From assembly GCF_004343195.1 (NCBI RefSeq), contig NZ_SMCR01000012.1, forward strand, positions 25,091 through 89,090: a stretch of 64,000 bases of DNA. Reading direction: 5' to 3'. Below, piece after piece: positions 29,997 through 39,464 of this stretch. The position numbers were made by a program, and so were the translations under genes. The notes beneath the pieces were generated by a model. The model was not told the origin of the DNA, did not search any database, and saw nothing but the letters and a program-made list of their open reading frames with translations. Within the stretch, counting starts at the first letter, position 1; each line of letters opens with the position of its first letter. Origin of the DNA: Biostraticola tofi. GTDB lineage: Bacteria; Pseudomonadota; Gammaproteobacteria; Enterobacterales; Enterobacteriaceae.

Positions 29997-31982
29997 ATGG
30001 ATATTCCTGTAATCTCTTCTGCTGGCCTTTCAGCAGGTGCAGTAAATGGATTTAACCAGAGCGGTACGCCTTTTAACGCCCTGTTTGCTGAATGGGATGA
30101 ATGGGGCAGTCAAGCACCCAGCGGCGGTTCCGAGCAACGCAGTAAAGCGGTGGCCTTATTGAAGGATTGCCTGGAGCGCGGCGCAACCTATCTGAATCTT
30201 TCCTGCCTCAACCTGACCAGTCTGCCGGCAACACTGCCGCCCGGGTTGCTCCAACTGAAAGCCAGCAACAACAATTTTTCTTCCTTGACGGGGAACCTGC
30301 CGTGGGGTCTGCAAGAACTGCATCTGGACAACACCCCAGTCAGCAGTTTGCCCAAACTTCCGCCGGATTTGAAAATCCTTTATCTCGCTAATACCCAACT
30401 GGCCGGTCTGCCAGATAATCTCCCACCGGGGTTGACGACTCTCCACATGGATAACTCTCCTTTGAAGAGTCTGCCGAATGACCTGCCGGCACAGTTGCAG
30501 AGGTTATTTGCCAGCGGCACCAAACTCACCAGTCTGCCGGCCACGTTGCCTGCCGGTTTACATTCGCTCTTCGTTGCCAATACGCCGCTGACAGAACTGC
30601 CCAATGCGCTGCCAGCGGGGTTAAACACCCTCAATCTGAGCAATTCCCCCTTAAACAGCTTACCGGCAAACCTACCCACCGAATTAACATCACTGATGAT
30701 TTCCGGTACTAACGTCACCTCTTTGCCTGATAATTTACCTGCAGGATTACGCCTACTGAATATGGCTAATTCGCCGGTGAATAGCCTGCCAGCCAATTTA
30801 CCAGCCGGCTTAAAAGAGCTATTTATCAACAGCACTAAAATAACCGCTTTGCCAGACAATCTTCCGGCGAGGATGCAGAAGCTGTATCTGGGTGATACAG
30901 AGATAAACTCTCTTCCTTCCAATCTGCCTGACGGATTATTAAGCCTGTTGGCTGAAGGGTCCAAAATTTCCAGCCTGCAGCATACTCTGCCGTCTGGACT
31001 GCAAGCCCTCAATCTGAGCAATACTCCCTTAGGGAGTCTGCCCGACACACTGCCATCGGCTCTTCAGACGCTGAATGTCAGTGATACCCCTCTGACGAGT
31101 CTTCCGGCAACGTTACCGGCAGGCCTTCAAGGGATTACCGCCAGCAATACAGCATTGACCCAACTGCCCGACAATCTGCCTGCCGGCTTACAAACCCTGA
31201 ATCTGGATAATACACCGCTCAATGCACTGCCTGCTAATCTGCCCCAAACGCTGATGTCACTGTTTATCAGCGGCACCAAGATTGTCAGTCTGCCGGCAAC
31301 GCTCCCCTCTGCCCTCAAAGGCTTATACATTAATAATACGGGAATTCAGAAGCTTCCAACCAATTTACCGGCTGGATTAAGCCTGTTACAGGCCAACAAT
31401 AGCCAGTTGGCTGGCTTACCCTCAACATTGCCGGATACCATTAAACTGTTTATCTCCAATACCCCGCTGGCATCTCTTATCAATTTACTGTTGCCCGGAG
31501 CCTTACTGCCAGGAGGATTGTTGACGGGGGCATTATTGACTAAAGTGTTGCAACTGCTAGCTGGATTAGGTGGTGGCATCGGTGGCGGCATCGGTGGTGG
31601 CATCGTCGGAGGCATCGGTGATGGCATCGTCGGAGGCATCGGTGGAGCTATTGGTGGAGCTACTGGTGGGGCTATTGGTGGGGCTACTGGTGGGGCTATC
31701 GCCGTGGCTGCCGCGGGACAGCAGGAAGAATCTCTCCCCCAGCTGACCGACGGCGAGCTTACCCCTAAAGATACCGATCAGGCATTACAGAGCCTATCGC
31801 GCTCGGCATCGACTGACAGCATACCGGGACTGCTTGATGTGAATGATATTCCCCGTAGCCGGTTACTGAGTATCGAACAGGTCAGATCATTGGTGGTTGA
31901 TGAATTGGATGCGCTGGACAAGGTCGTCGACGCTGCCCAAACAGATGAATCAGCTGCACCTGGCTATCACAATGTAGAGTAA
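29997..31982 (+). CDS. Leucine-rich-repeat protein, type III effector-like, with glycine-zipper C-terminus
   Basis: 661 residues from the ATG at 29997, which has GTGAGG 7 nt upstream. The N-terminus resembles the IpaH/SlrP/SspH/YopM effector group: a short leader, an EWDEW/QRSKAVALLKDCLERG helical cap, then NLSCLNLTSLPATLPPGL. About 20 repeats of 21 residues follow (residues ~60-490, pattern LP-x-x-LP-x-x-L-x-x-L-x-x-x-x-T-x-L-x-x). No NEL ubiquitin-ligase domain is present. Instead come a hydrophobic leucine-rich stretch, a glycine-zipper region (~522-569, repeated GGI/GGA units from a 12-bp DNA periodicity), and an acidic soluble tail. No cleavable signal peptide. Possible secreted effector that inserts in membranes; no secretion genes are nearby. 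Confidence 0.85.
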   Translation: MDIPVISSAGLSAGAVNGFNQSGTPFNALFAEWDEWGSQAPSGGSEQRSKAVALLKDCLERGATYLNLSCLNLTSLPATLPPGLLQLKASNNNFSSLTGNLPWGLQELHLDNTPVSSLPKLPPDLKILYLANTQLAGLPDNLPPGLTTLHMDNSPLKSLPNDLPAQLQRLFASGTKLTSLPATLPAGLHSLFVANTPLTELPNALPAGLNTLNLSNSPLNSLPANLPTELTSLMISGTNVTSLPDNLPAGLRLLNMANSPVNSLPANLPAGLKELFINSTKITALPDNLPARMQKLYLGDTEINSLPSNLPDGLLSLLAEGSKISSLQHTLPSGLQALNLSNTPLGSLPDTLPSALQTLNVSDTPLTSLPATLPAGLQGITASNTALTQLPDNLPAGLQTLNLDNTPLNALPANLPQTLMSLFISGTKIVSLPATLPSALKGLYINNTGIQKLPTNLPAGLSLLQANNSQLAGLPSTLPDTIKLFISNTPLASLINLLLPGALLPGGLLTGALLTKVLQLLAGLGGGIGGGIGGGIVGGIGDGIVGGIGGAIGGATGGAIGGATGGAIAVAAAGQQEESLPQLTDGELTPKDTDQALQSLSRSASTDSIPGLLDVNDIPRSRLLSIEQVRSLVVDELDALDKVVDAAQTDESAAPGYHNVE

Positions 31983-31997
31983 AAACCAACCTGCCAC

Positions 31998-32021
31998 AGC
32001 CAGAAGCCTGTGCTTCTGGCT
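31998..32021 (+). terminator. Hairpin terminator after the LRR gene
   Basis: Perfect 10-bp stem AGCCAGAAGC / GCTTCTGGCT with CTGT loop, followed by CCTCATTTCTTC. It lies 15 bp past the stop codon, so the LRR gene is probably monocistronic. Confidence 0.75.
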
Positions 32022-32331
32022 CCTCATTTCTTCATCATTTTATCCCAGATAACATTCATTCCGTCCCAAAATCAAGCAGATGATTTACAAAACCATAATT
32101 TTGTTTTATCACAGAAGATAATATGCAGTGGTTAAATAATCAAAACAGGTAGGCTAATGAATTACTTTAATAAACCTTTATTATCGGCAACGGTATTTTT
32201 TTCACTGCGTTGAGAAAAACGATCAGTTTCATAACCATACGTTATAGCTGAATATAATCAACGGCCGTTAATTTATCCGATTTTTACCCACATCGCCTAC
32301 TTTTATCACTCTTTTATAGACAGACTGCATA
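32022..32331. other. AT-rich intergenic region upstream of the LuxR-type gene
   Basis: 310 bp, strongly AT-rich, no ORF recognised. It should hold the promoter of the LuxR-type regulator. The low GC compared with the flanks fits recently acquired DNA. Confidence 0.5.
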
Positions 32332-32970
32332 ATGACCATGACAGCATACATCCTTGACTTGTGTAATTATACACGCTATGCGATAAAAGAATTACTTGAT
32401 AACAATGTAGGGATTAAGCTGAAATCAATCAACTCGGAGTCTATTACCGAACTTTGTCACAGGAGTGCATTAACGCCTCCAACGCTCGTTTTCATTAATC
32501 AGTCCAGCTTTTGCCCTTCCGCAGGCGAAAATAAAGGCAATGAACTTATTAAAACCCTGATAAATAAGCACCCAAGAACGCTATTTTTTATCTTCATAGC
32601 GAATGACAATATAAATTTTCACGAATTCGTACCCATCAAAAACAATGTAATTATTGCATCTAAGCTCATTGAGATAAGTAAAATAGAAACTATTATCCGC
32701 TATTTTATTGAGGTTAGAAAATGGCGTGTAGATAATACATTATTTGGTTTTTCCCCTATCCGTTTCAGTAAAACCGAGGCCGAAATTATCAGCATGTGGA
32801 TGTCGGGTGATGAAACTAATGATATATGCCGGGCACTGCGAATCAAGGAAAAAACCGTCTCGTCACACAAAATCAATATTAAGCGTAAAACCCGTGCCAC
32901 CAACAAGCAGGCTATCTACCATTTGATAACTATCGCTGACAGCTTGAAAGCGGATATTTATGCCAACTGA
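32332..32970 (+). CDS. LuxR/RcsB-like HTH transcriptional regulator
   Basis: 212 residues. The C-terminal quarter (about 145-205) is a LuxR-type helix-turn-helix: FSKTEAEIISMWMSGDETNDICRALRIKEKTVSSHKINIKRK. The N-terminal 140 residues look like a degenerate receiver-like domain of the BglJ/EcpR/YhjB type, without the acidic pocket or phospho-aspartate of real response regulators. Codon usage and composition are AT-rich relative to the backbone. Two ATGs (32332, 32338) lie 6 bp apart, and neither has a clear ribosome-binding site. It adjoins the LRR gene, but no shared operator was identified. Confidence 0.82.
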   Translation: MTMTAYILDLCNYTRYAIKELLDNNVGIKLKSINSESITELCHRSALTPPTLVFINQSSFCPSAGENKGNELIKTLINKHPRTLFFIFIANDNINFHEFVPIKNNVIIASKLIEISKIETIIRYFIEVRKWRVDNTLFGFSPIRFSKTEAEIISMWMSGDETNDICRALRIKEKTVSSHKINIKRKTRATNKQAIYHLITIADSLKADIYAN

Positions 32971-33108
32971 TACCCGCAAGCCGACTATAAGACTGACGAT
33001 CAATCACACTTTTCCATCGCCTCAGACCACATCTCCATATGACTCAACTCGGTGTTTTTTTTGCTTCATGGTAAGATGGGGGCTTAAGCACTATTTCAGG
33101 GGGTCCAG

Positions 33109-33618
33109 ATGAATACCGTCAGTCAACAACAACTGCTCGCCGAAGCAGAGCAGTTGTGCGAGCAACGTAACGTGCGTCTTACGCCGCAACGGCTCGAAGT
33201 ATTGCGTCTGATGTCACAGCAAAGCGGTGCTATCAGCGCCTATGACCTACTGGATCTCTTAAAGCAGTCAGAGCCGCAGGCTAAGCCGCCGACGATATAT
33301 CGAGCCCTAGATTTCCTGCTGGAGCATGGCTTTATCCACCGCGTTGAGTCCACAAACAGCTTTGTGATGTGTCACCATTTTGCCGAACCGGGTCATACAT
33401 CGGCCTTTTTTATCTGTGATCGCTGTGGACAGGTGACAGAGCAACCCATGCAGGGTATAGAGGACATACTACGGACGCTGGCGGATAAGGCTGGCTTCCG
33501 CATGGTCACCAACATGGTGGAAGTTCATGGATTCTGTACTGATTGTGCACCGGTGGCGGATTGCCAGCAATCTGAAGACTGCGGTCATGATCACAGTATT
33601 GCCATTAAAAAAAGATAA
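33109..33618 (+). CDS. zur: Zinc uptake regulation protein (Fur family)
   Basis: Zn(II)-sensing repressor of znuABC-type genes, 169 residues (E. coli 171). N-terminal winged helix (RLTPQRLEVLRLM...PPTIYRALDFL) and C-terminal dimerisation domain with the structural zinc site C-x2-C (ICDRCG) and C-x2-C (FCTDCA); the sensing histidines (CHHFAEPGHTSAFF) are present. In E. coli it sits between yjbJ and the yjbL/M-dusA group; here the LRR/LuxR block occupies that last position. Confidence 0.97.
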   Translation: MNTVSQQQLLAEAEQLCEQRNVRLTPQRLEVLRLMSQQSGAISAYDLLDLLKQSEPQAKPPTIYRALDFLLEHGFIHRVESTNSFVMCHHFAEPGHTSAFFICDRCGQVTEQPMQGIEDILRTLADKAGFRMVTNMVEVHGFCTDCAPVADCQQSEDCGHDHSIAIKKR

Positions 33619-34134
33619 TAAAGCAAGGTTATGCAGCTGACAGGTGAGAAAACAGCGTTCGCCGAACTCGCTGTATTAGCGGAAAAGTAATTATTGGGAT
33701 TTCGTGGTAAAGTCGATGGACGAGGTGGGTAAACTGCTGATACCGTTAATCAGATAATGTAACAAGAAAGACGTTAAAGACTTAACATTAAGTCTTTATG
33801 TAGCTTTAGATTGAATATGTAGCTTTAGATTGAAGATGTAGCTTTATATTAAATAGGGTCATAAGCAGCTTTAGGTTGAAAACTAATACAACCGTGACAT
33901 TAACGCTGAAAGAAGCACTCACGCGCGACCGTACTCGGCCACCCTTTTTGCAACCAAATGCAGCACTATCAGCCGATCACTGCCGCCTAACCGCTTTTAC
34001 AGCAACGCTGCCGAGGAGGTAGGACAGGGTGGTACTTCCTTGTACCTTTGGGTAGGAACTTTTAGCTAACCTGAACCTAATCCATTGATTATAAAGACTT
34101 TATGCCCGCTTGCCGGTCAAAGGCACTCTGCCGG
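33619..34134. other. Intergenic region between zur and yjbJ, with tandem repeats
   Basis: 516 bp with no supported gene. It contains a 19-bp tandem repeat array (see 33797-33880) and further downstream a GGTAC-TTCCTT-GTACC inverted repeat. No tRNA or known ncRNA fold was recognised. Confidence 0.5.
33797..33880. repeat. 19-bp tandem repeat array
   Basis: Unit TATGTAGCTTTAGATTGAA occurs perfectly at 33797-33815 and 33816-33834, a degenerate third copy at 33835-33853, and a fourth after an 8-bp gap at 33862-33880 (TAAGCAGCTTTAGGTTGAA). No protein frame is supported through it. Confidence 0.9.
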
Positions 34135-34344
34135 TCACCAGTTGTATTTATTGCGGGACTCCCAGTCTTTGACTTCAGTTTCCGCGGCTTCTTTACCGTA
34201 GCCATAGCGTTCCTGAATTTTACCGACCAGTTGATCTCTTTTACCTTCGACAACAGTCAAATCATCGTCAGTCAATTTGCCCCATTGTTCTTTAACTTTG
34301 CCTTTAAACTGTTTCCAGTTACCGCTAGCTTCATCTTTATTCAT
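34135..34344 (-). CDS. yjbJ: CsbD-like stress protein YjbJ
   Basis: 69-residue hydrophilic CsbD-family protein (E. coli YjbJ 69), abundant in stationary phase in E. coli; the molecular role is unknown. Conserved NWKQFKGKVKEQWGKLTDDDL and YGYGKEAAETEVKDWE. It is monocistronic. In E. coli dinF lies between it and lexA; dinF is absent here. Confidence 0.96.
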   Translation of the reverse strand: MNKDEASGNWKQFKGKVKEQWGKLTDDDLTVVEGKRDQLVGKIQERYGYGKEAAETEVKDWESRNKYNW

Positions 34345-34829
34345 CGTATTGATCCTTCTTTATCCATTATTCGCAAGAATTGTTCGGATTGTAAAATGAA
34401 CATCGAAATATTCAGGAGTTCTTATTACTGAACCCAGGCAGCTATAAGCTAACCCTATGCTATTAACTATAGCAGCAGGTAGCAGGAAAGGCGTATTTTC
34501 TAGAATTAATCACCAAACTATTGCCACTGAATGGCGGGAATTATCTAAAATATCAACGAAAACAGCGTCTAACCGCGAGCAAATTCTCTAAGCCATGAAT
34601 GTAACTAAATATTTCCACATAAAGAGTGTTTGTAAAAGGAGGGTAACTGTAAAAAGCCTGCAGAAATAAAGCGGGAGGGAAAAGTATTGAAAATCAATAA
34701 AATCAGGGACCAAAAAAGTGAACAGCCGTTTAATAAAAAGAGGACTGCATTCATAGACGACTGGTCACCAGGACAGACTGGTGTTTCTCTGAAGGCGGCA
34801 GAAGTTCCGCCCGCCAGAGATTAAGGTAT
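34345..34829. other. Intergenic region between yjbJ and lexA where dinF is missing
   Basis: 485 bp, AT-rich, without a recognisable gene or dinF remnant in any frame I examined. An imperfect inverted repeat near 34790-34820 (GGCGG/CCGCC with CTCTG/CAGAG) may mark the lexA 3' end. A short palindrome, CTGGTCACCAG, lies near 34760. Confidence 0.5.
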
Positions 34830-35438
34830 TTAAATCCAGTTGCCGTTACGGATTACGCCAACAGCCAAACCCTCGATGGACAGTTCCTGCTCACGCAAGT
34901 CGACCACTATCGGCGAAAACTCGCTGTTTTCGGGCAGCAACTCGACGATATTACCGTGCCGTTTCAACCTTTTTACCGTTACCTCGTCGTCAATTCTGGC
35001 TACCACCACCTGCCCATTATGGGCATCAGTGGTTTTGTGTACCGCCAGTAAATCGCCATCCATGATGCCGATGTCTTTCATTGACATGCCGCTGACGCGA
35101 AGCAGAAAGTCCGCATGAGGCTTGAACAAGGCCGGATCAACCTGGTAATGGCTTTCTATATGCTGTTGTGCAAGCAGTGGCTCCCCTGCAGCCACTCGCC
35201 CTATAAGGGGAAGGCCGGTCTCCTCCTCCACCAGTAAGCGAATGCCGCGTGAAGCGCCAGAAATAATTTCGATGGCACCTTTACGTGCCAGAGCCTTGAG
35301 ATGCTCCTCAGCCGCGTTAGGTGAACGGAACCCCAGACGTTGGGCGATTTCAGCGCGCGTAGGTGGCATACCGGTTTGCGATATATGATCGCGAATGAGG
35401 TCAAAAACCTCTTGTTGTCTGGTGGTTAACGCTTTCAT
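34830..35438 (-). CDS. lexA: LexA repressor
   Basis: SOS repressor with self-cleavage, 202 residues as in E. coli. N-terminal winged helix ([24 protein letters not shown]), the Ala84-Gly85 cleavage site (VAAGEP), and the catalytic Ser119 (GMSMK) and Lys156 (TVKRLKR) are all at the E. coli positions. Two LexA boxes upstream give autoregulation. dinF, normally co-transcribed, is absent downstream. Confidence 0.99.
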   Translation of the reverse strand: MKALTTRQQEVFDLIRDHISQTGMPPTRAEIAQRLGFRSPNAAEEHLKALARKGAIEIISGASRGIRLLVEEETGLPLIGRVAAGEPLLAQQHIESHYQVDPALFKPHADFLLRVSGMSMKDIGIMDGDLLAVHKTTDAHNGQVVVARIDDEVTVKRLKRHGNIVELLPENSEFSPIVVDLREQELSIEGLAVGVIRNGNWI

Positions 35439-35446
35439 TCCGTCCC

Positions 35447-35462
35447 CTGTTTGTTTATACAG
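35447..35462. promoter_or_regulatory. LexA box 2 of lexA
   Basis: CTGTTTGTTTATACAG: perfect CTGT...ACAG ends with an 8-bp AT-rich core, 9 bp upstream of the lexA start codon. Centre-to-centre spacing to the other box is 21 bp, as in E. coli. Confidence 0.93.
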
Positions 35463-35467
35463 TCATC

Positions 35468-35483
35468 ATGTGAGTATATACAG
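35468..35483. promoter_or_regulatory. LexA box 1 of lexA
   Basis: ATGTGAGTATATACAG, which reads CTGTATATACTCACAT on the coding strand; one deviation from CTGT-N8-ACAG in the last base. It corresponds to the distal E. coli lexA box. Confidence 0.9.
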
Positions 35484-35543
35484 GTCAAGGTCAATTTGAA
35501 ACCTTAAGCCGTCCAAAATGTGATAAAAGCGCCGTCTACCACC

Positions 35544-35924
35544 TCAGGGTATAAAAATACCATACTGCCGCCACAATAGGGTTATCCAGACGAACGCCGC
35601 CAGAGCAATGGAAAGCATCACCGCCGCGGAACCAAGATCTTTTGCCCTACCGGATAACTCATGCCATTCTGGACCTATCCGATCAATGATCGCTTCAATC
35701 GCACTGTTAATGATTTCGACAATCAGTACCAGGATAACCGATCCAATTAACAAGATACGCGAAAAAGCATCGATTTCGAGATAACATGTGATGATGATTG
35801 CCACAATGGCGATAATCATTTCCTGGCGAAAGGCGGCCTCATGGCGCCAGGCGGCAGAAAACCCTTTTAATGAATATCCCATGGCCTTATATATACGCCT
35901 TAGGCCAGTGGTTTTATTTGTCAT
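35544..35924 (-). CDS. dgkA: Diacylglycerol kinase
   Basis: Inner-membrane trimeric kinase that recycles diacylglycerol from membrane-derived oligosaccharide synthesis; 126 residues (E. coli 122). N-terminal amphipathic helix, three membrane helices and the catalytic EIINSAIEAIIDR segment with GRAKDLGSAAV are intact. It is divergent from plsB, as in E. coli. Confidence 0.97.
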   Translation of the reverse strand: MTNKTTGLRRIYKAMGYSLKGFSAAWRHEAAFRQEMIIAIVAIIITCYLEIDAFSRILLIGSVILVLIVEIINSAIEAIIDRIGPEWHELSGRAKDLGSAAVMLSIALAAFVWITLLWRQYGIFIP

Positions 35925-36050
35925 AATTGTCTAGGGATGATGGGTCATTGAACCCATAGTACAGATTCTTTGCTCCTTCATCACCACAGATCTGACGCGC
36001 GGTTTCTGTTATTCTTGCATCGTTTTGCTAACAAGAGGCTTCACAAAGAT

Positions 36051-38510
36051 ATGTCAGGTTGGCGTAAAATTTACTACACGTTGTTGGAGTTACCACTAAA
36101 GCTGCTGGTAAGAAGTAAAGTCATCCCCGCCAGTCCTCGTGATGAGGCAGGCCTGGATCCCCAACGGCCGATAATGTATGTATTGCCTTATAATTCCAAG
36201 GCGGACCTACTGACTTTGCGGGCGCAGTGCCTGCGGCAACAGTTACCCGATCCTCTTACGCCCCTGGAGATCGATGGCGTGGTATTGCCTCGCTATGTGT
36301 ATATCCACGATGGCCCACGCGTGTTCCCTTATTTCACTGAAAAATCCGAATCGGTGAAACTGTTCCACGCTTATCTGGATTTGCATCGCAACAATCCCGA
36401 TCTTGATGTGCTTATGGTGCCGGTTTCTGTTATGTTCGGCCGCTCACCCGGACGGGAATCCCAGCAGAATCAGCCAGCCCCGCAGTTGCGACTGCTGAAT
36501 GGCTTTCAAAAATTCATCGCGGTATTATGGCTGGGCCGCGACAGCTTTGTCCGCTTCTCAAATCCGCTGTCACTGCGCTATATGGCCACGGTACACGGCA
36601 CCGACAAAACGATTGCCCAGAAACTGGCGCGGGTAGCGCGGATTCACTTTGCCCGTCAGCGTCTGGTGGCGGTGGGTCCTCGCTTACCGGTACGACAGGA
36701 TCTGTTCAATAAACTGCTGGCCTCCAGAGCAATAGAGAAGGCGGTCGAGGATGAGGCGCGCAGCAAAAAAATATCCATTGAACAGGCGCAGCAGAATGCC
36801 ATCGCCCTGATGGAAGAAATCGCCGCTGATTTCTCATATGAAGCCGTGCGGCTGTCGGATCGCGTACTGAGCTGGACCTGGAATCGTCTGTATCAGGGTC
36901 TCCATGTCCGTAATGCCGAACGGGTTCGTCAGTTGGCGGAGGAAGGCCATGAAATCGTCTATGTCCCTTGCCACCGCAGCCACATGGACTACCTGCTGCT
37001 GTCTTACGTGCTTTATCATCAGGGTCTGGTTCCGCCGCATATCGCCGCCGGCATAAACCTGAATTTCTGGCCGGCCGGCCCGATTTTTCGTCGTCTGGGC
37101 GCATTCTTCATTCGTCGCACTTTTAAAGGTAATAAACTGTATTCAACCATCTTCCGGGAATACCTGGGCGAACTCTTTACCCGTGGCTATTCGGTCGAAT
37201 ATTTTATGGAAGGCGGGCGTTCACGCACCGGCAGACTACTTGAACCTAAAACCGGCACCTTGACCATGACCATACAAGCCATGCTCAGAGGAGGAAACCG
37301 CCCTATCACGCTAGTGCCGATTTACGTCGGCTATGAGCATGTGATGGAAGTGGCCACTTACGCCAAAGAATTGCGTGGCGCCACCAAAGAGAAAGAAGGG
37401 TTTATGCAAATGGTGCGCGGCCTGCGAAAGTTGCGCAACCTGGGACAGGGTTATGTCAATTTTGGCGATCCCCTGCCGTTGAGCACCTACCTGAATCAAA
37501 AGGTGCCCCACTGGCGCGATTCGATCGATCCCATTGAAGCTCAGCGCCCGGCCTGGCTGGCTCCTGCGGTCAATGATATCGCCGGCAAAATCATGGTGCG
37601 TATCAATAATGCCGCTGCGGTGAACGCCATCAACCTGTGTTCTACCGTACTGCTGGCCTCTCGTCAGCGCTCACTAACCCGTGAACAGTTGATACAGCAG
37701 CTTTCCTGCTATCTGGAACTGATGCAGAACGTGCCCTATGCCCAGGACGTGACTCTGCCTGACGCCACGGCTGAACAGCTGCTTGAGCATGCGCTGGCGA
37801 TGAATAAGTTCAGCGTCGAAAAAGATACCATTGGCGATATAATCTTTTTATCGCGAGAGCAGGCCATCCTGATGACCTATTATCGCAATAATATCCAGCA
37901 CCTGTTTATCCTGCCGTCAATGGTTGCCAGCATCATCGCCGGCCATCCGGGAATAAGCCGTGATGACCTGCTGCACCGGATTACCCTGCTCTATCCGCTG
38001 GCCCGGGCCGAACTGTTTATGCAGTACGAGATACCGCAGCTGGCCTCAATGGTTGATGCGTTGATAGACGAACTGGCCCGCCAGCAATTAATCATCGCCC
38101 GGGGGGAATTAATTGTCCTGGTACCGGCTCATGCGCATAAATTGCAGCTGCTGGCGGCCGGCGTACGCGAGACCCTGCTGCGCTACGCGATTACCTTCTC
38201 TCTGCTGCGCATCAATCCCCAGATCAATCGGGGAACGCTGGAAAAAGAGAGCCGGACCATGGCGCAGAGACTGTCTGTGCTGCATGGCATCAATGCACCT
38301 GAATTTTTTGATAAAGCGGTATTTTCGACCCTGGTCGCTACGCTGCGTGATGAAGGCTATATCAGCGATACCGGTGACGCTATCGAAGAAAAAGTTATCG
38401 AAGTGTATGGGGTATTGGCAGAGCTTATTACTCCTGACGTATTGCTGACGATTGAGAACGCCGGCCTGGGTAACACACCCACGGCGGTTGAGCCTTTGCC
38501 GGTGGTGTAA
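36051..38510 (+). CDS. plsB: Glycerol-3-phosphate 1-O-acyltransferase
   Basis: Inner-membrane enzyme for the first acylation step of phospholipid synthesis, using acyl-ACP or acyl-CoA. 819 residues from the ATG at 36051, which gives [16 protein letters not shown], the N-terminus seen in Yersinia-type PlsB; upstream starts would add a non-conserved extension. The acyltransferase motifs are complete: [10 protein letters not shown] (HX4D near residue 307), [20 protein letters not shown] and [11 protein letters not shown]. It is divergent from dgkA and convergent with ubiA. Confidence 0.97.
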   Translation: MSGWRKIYYTLLELPLKLLVRSKVIPASPRDEAGLDPQRPIMYVLPYNSKADLLTLRAQCLRQQLPDPLTPLEIDGVVLPRYVYIHDGPRVFPYFTEKSESVKLFHAYLDLHRNNPDLDVLMVPVSVMFGRSPGRESQQNQPAPQLRLLNGFQKFIAVLWLGRDSFVRFSNPLSLRYMATVHGTDKTIAQKLARVARIHFARQRLVAVGPRLPVRQDLFNKLLASRAIEKAVEDEARSKKISIEQAQQNAIALMEEIAADFSYEAVRLSDRVLSWTWNRLYQGLHVRNAERVRQLAEEGHEIVYVPCHRSHMDYLLLSYVLYHQGLVPPHIAAGINLNFWPAGPIFRRLGAFFIRRTFKGNKLYSTIFREYLGELFTRGYSVEYFMEGGRSRTGRLLEPKTGTLTMTIQAMLRGGNRPITLVPIYVGYEHVMEVATYAKELRGATKEKEGFMQMVRGLRKLRNLGQGYVNFGDPLPLSTYLNQKVPHWRDSIDPIEAQRPAWLAPAVNDIAGKIMVRINNAAAVNAINLCSTVLLASRQRSLTREQLIQQLSCYLELMQNVPYAQDVTLPDATAEQLLEHALAMNKFSVEKDTIGDIIFLSREQAILMTYYRNNIQHLFILPSMVASIIAGHPGISRDDLLHRITLLYPLARAELFMQYEIPQLASMVDALIDELARQQLIIARGELIVLVPAHAHKLQLLAAGVRETLLRYAITFSLLRINPQINRGTLEKESRTMAQRLSVLHGINAPEFFDKAVFSTLVATLRDEGYISDTGDAIEEKVIEVYGVLAELITPDVLLTIENAGLGNTPTAVEPLPVV

Positions 38511-38519
38511 AAACACTAG

Positions 38520-38549
38520 GGGCCAGCGGAGATAATCCTCTGCTGGCCC
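38520..38549. terminator. Hairpin between convergent plsB and ubiA
   Basis: 12-bp stem (GGGCCAGCGGAG / CTCTGCTGGCCC, one G-T pair) with a 6-nt loop. For the minus strand it is followed by TAGTGTTTTT, so it is a plausible ubiA terminator and possibly bidirectional. Confidence 0.8.
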
Positions 38550-38556
38550 AGGCCGG

Positions 38557-39438
38557 TCAGATTATTCTTTCGCTGATAAGACTGGCGGCGATGCCGACAA
38601 AAATAACCATCCCAACATAATTATTGTGCAGAAAAGCGCGGAAACACTGATCGCGATCCCGCCCGGCAATCAGTTTCTGCTGATAAACAAACAGTCCGGC
38701 AGCAATGACCACACTGCTGTAAAACGGGAAAGATAACCCCATCCGCCAGCCGACAGCCACGAGCAAAATAAGCGTTACCGCCTGCAGCAAGCCAATAATC
38801 ATCTTATCATAGCGGCCGAACAGAATTGCCGTTGACTTCACCCCTATACGCAAATCATCATCTCGATCAACCATGGCATATTGAGTATCATAAGCGACCG
38901 TCCAGATGATATTAGCGATAAACAGCAGCCAACATGTTAACGGTAAGGACTCACTCACTGCTGTATAGCCCATCGGTATCGACCAGCCAAAGGCCGCTCC
39001 CAGAATAAACTGCGGCAGATGCGTCCAGCGTTTCATGAAAGGATAAATCGATGCCAGCCCAAGGCCCGCTACCGACAACATGATGGTCATGGCGTTAAGC
39101 GTCAGCACCAGGCCGAAAGAGGCCATGACCAGCAGCACAAAAAGCAGTTTGGCTTCATTTTCGCTGACCGCACCGCTGGGCAATGGCCGGGAAGCCGTGC
39201 GCTTAACATGTCCGTCAATCTTGCGATCGGCAAAATCGTTAATAACGCAGCCGGCGGCGCGCATGAAAAAGACACCGAAGATAAACACCACCAGAATACC
39301 GAAATCAGGGATACCCCGACCGGCAAGCCATAATGCCCACAATGTCGGCCACAACAGCAACAGCGAACCAATTGGTTTATCTATACGCATTAACCGGCAC
39401 CAGGCCTGCCATTTGCCTGGGGTAGCACTATGTTCCAA
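38557..39438 (-). CDS. ubiA: 4-hydroxybenzoate octaprenyltransferase
   Basis: Membrane prenyltransferase attaching the polyprenyl tail to 4-hydroxybenzoate in ubiquinone synthesis; 293 residues (E. coli 290). Both Asp-rich motifs are present: [11 protein letters not shown] and the [12 protein letters not shown] loop. I chose a TTG start at 39438: it has AAGGAG 7 nt upstream, and the resulting N-terminus, [13 protein letters not shown], aligns residue for residue with E. coli MEWSLTQNKLLAF. The in-frame ATG at 39465, overlapping the ubiC stop (TAATG), would add nine non-conserved residues. Second gene of ubiCA. Confidence 0.95.
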   Translation of the reverse strand: MEHSATPGKWQAWCRLMRIDKPIGSLLLLWPTLWALWLAGRGIPDFGILVVFIFGVFFMRAAGCVINDFADRKIDGHVKRTASRPLPSGAVSENEAKLLFVLLVMASFGLVLTLNAMTIMLSVAGLGLASIYPFMKRWTHLPQFILGAAFGWSIPMGYTAVSESLPLTCWLLFIANIIWTVAYDTQYAMVDRDDDLRIGVKSTAILFGRYDKMIIGLLQAVTLILLVAVGWRMGLSFPFYSSVVIAAGLFVYQQKLIAGRDRDQCFRAFLHNNYVGMVIFVGIAASLISERII

Positions 39439-39464
39439 CTGATATCTCCTTTTCTTGGCAGGCA

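Noticed and set aside
33619..34134. tRNA or CRISPR in the zur-yjbJ gap
   Set aside because: No cloverleaf could be folded, and the 19-bp repeats are directly abutting without spacers, so it is not a CRISPR array.
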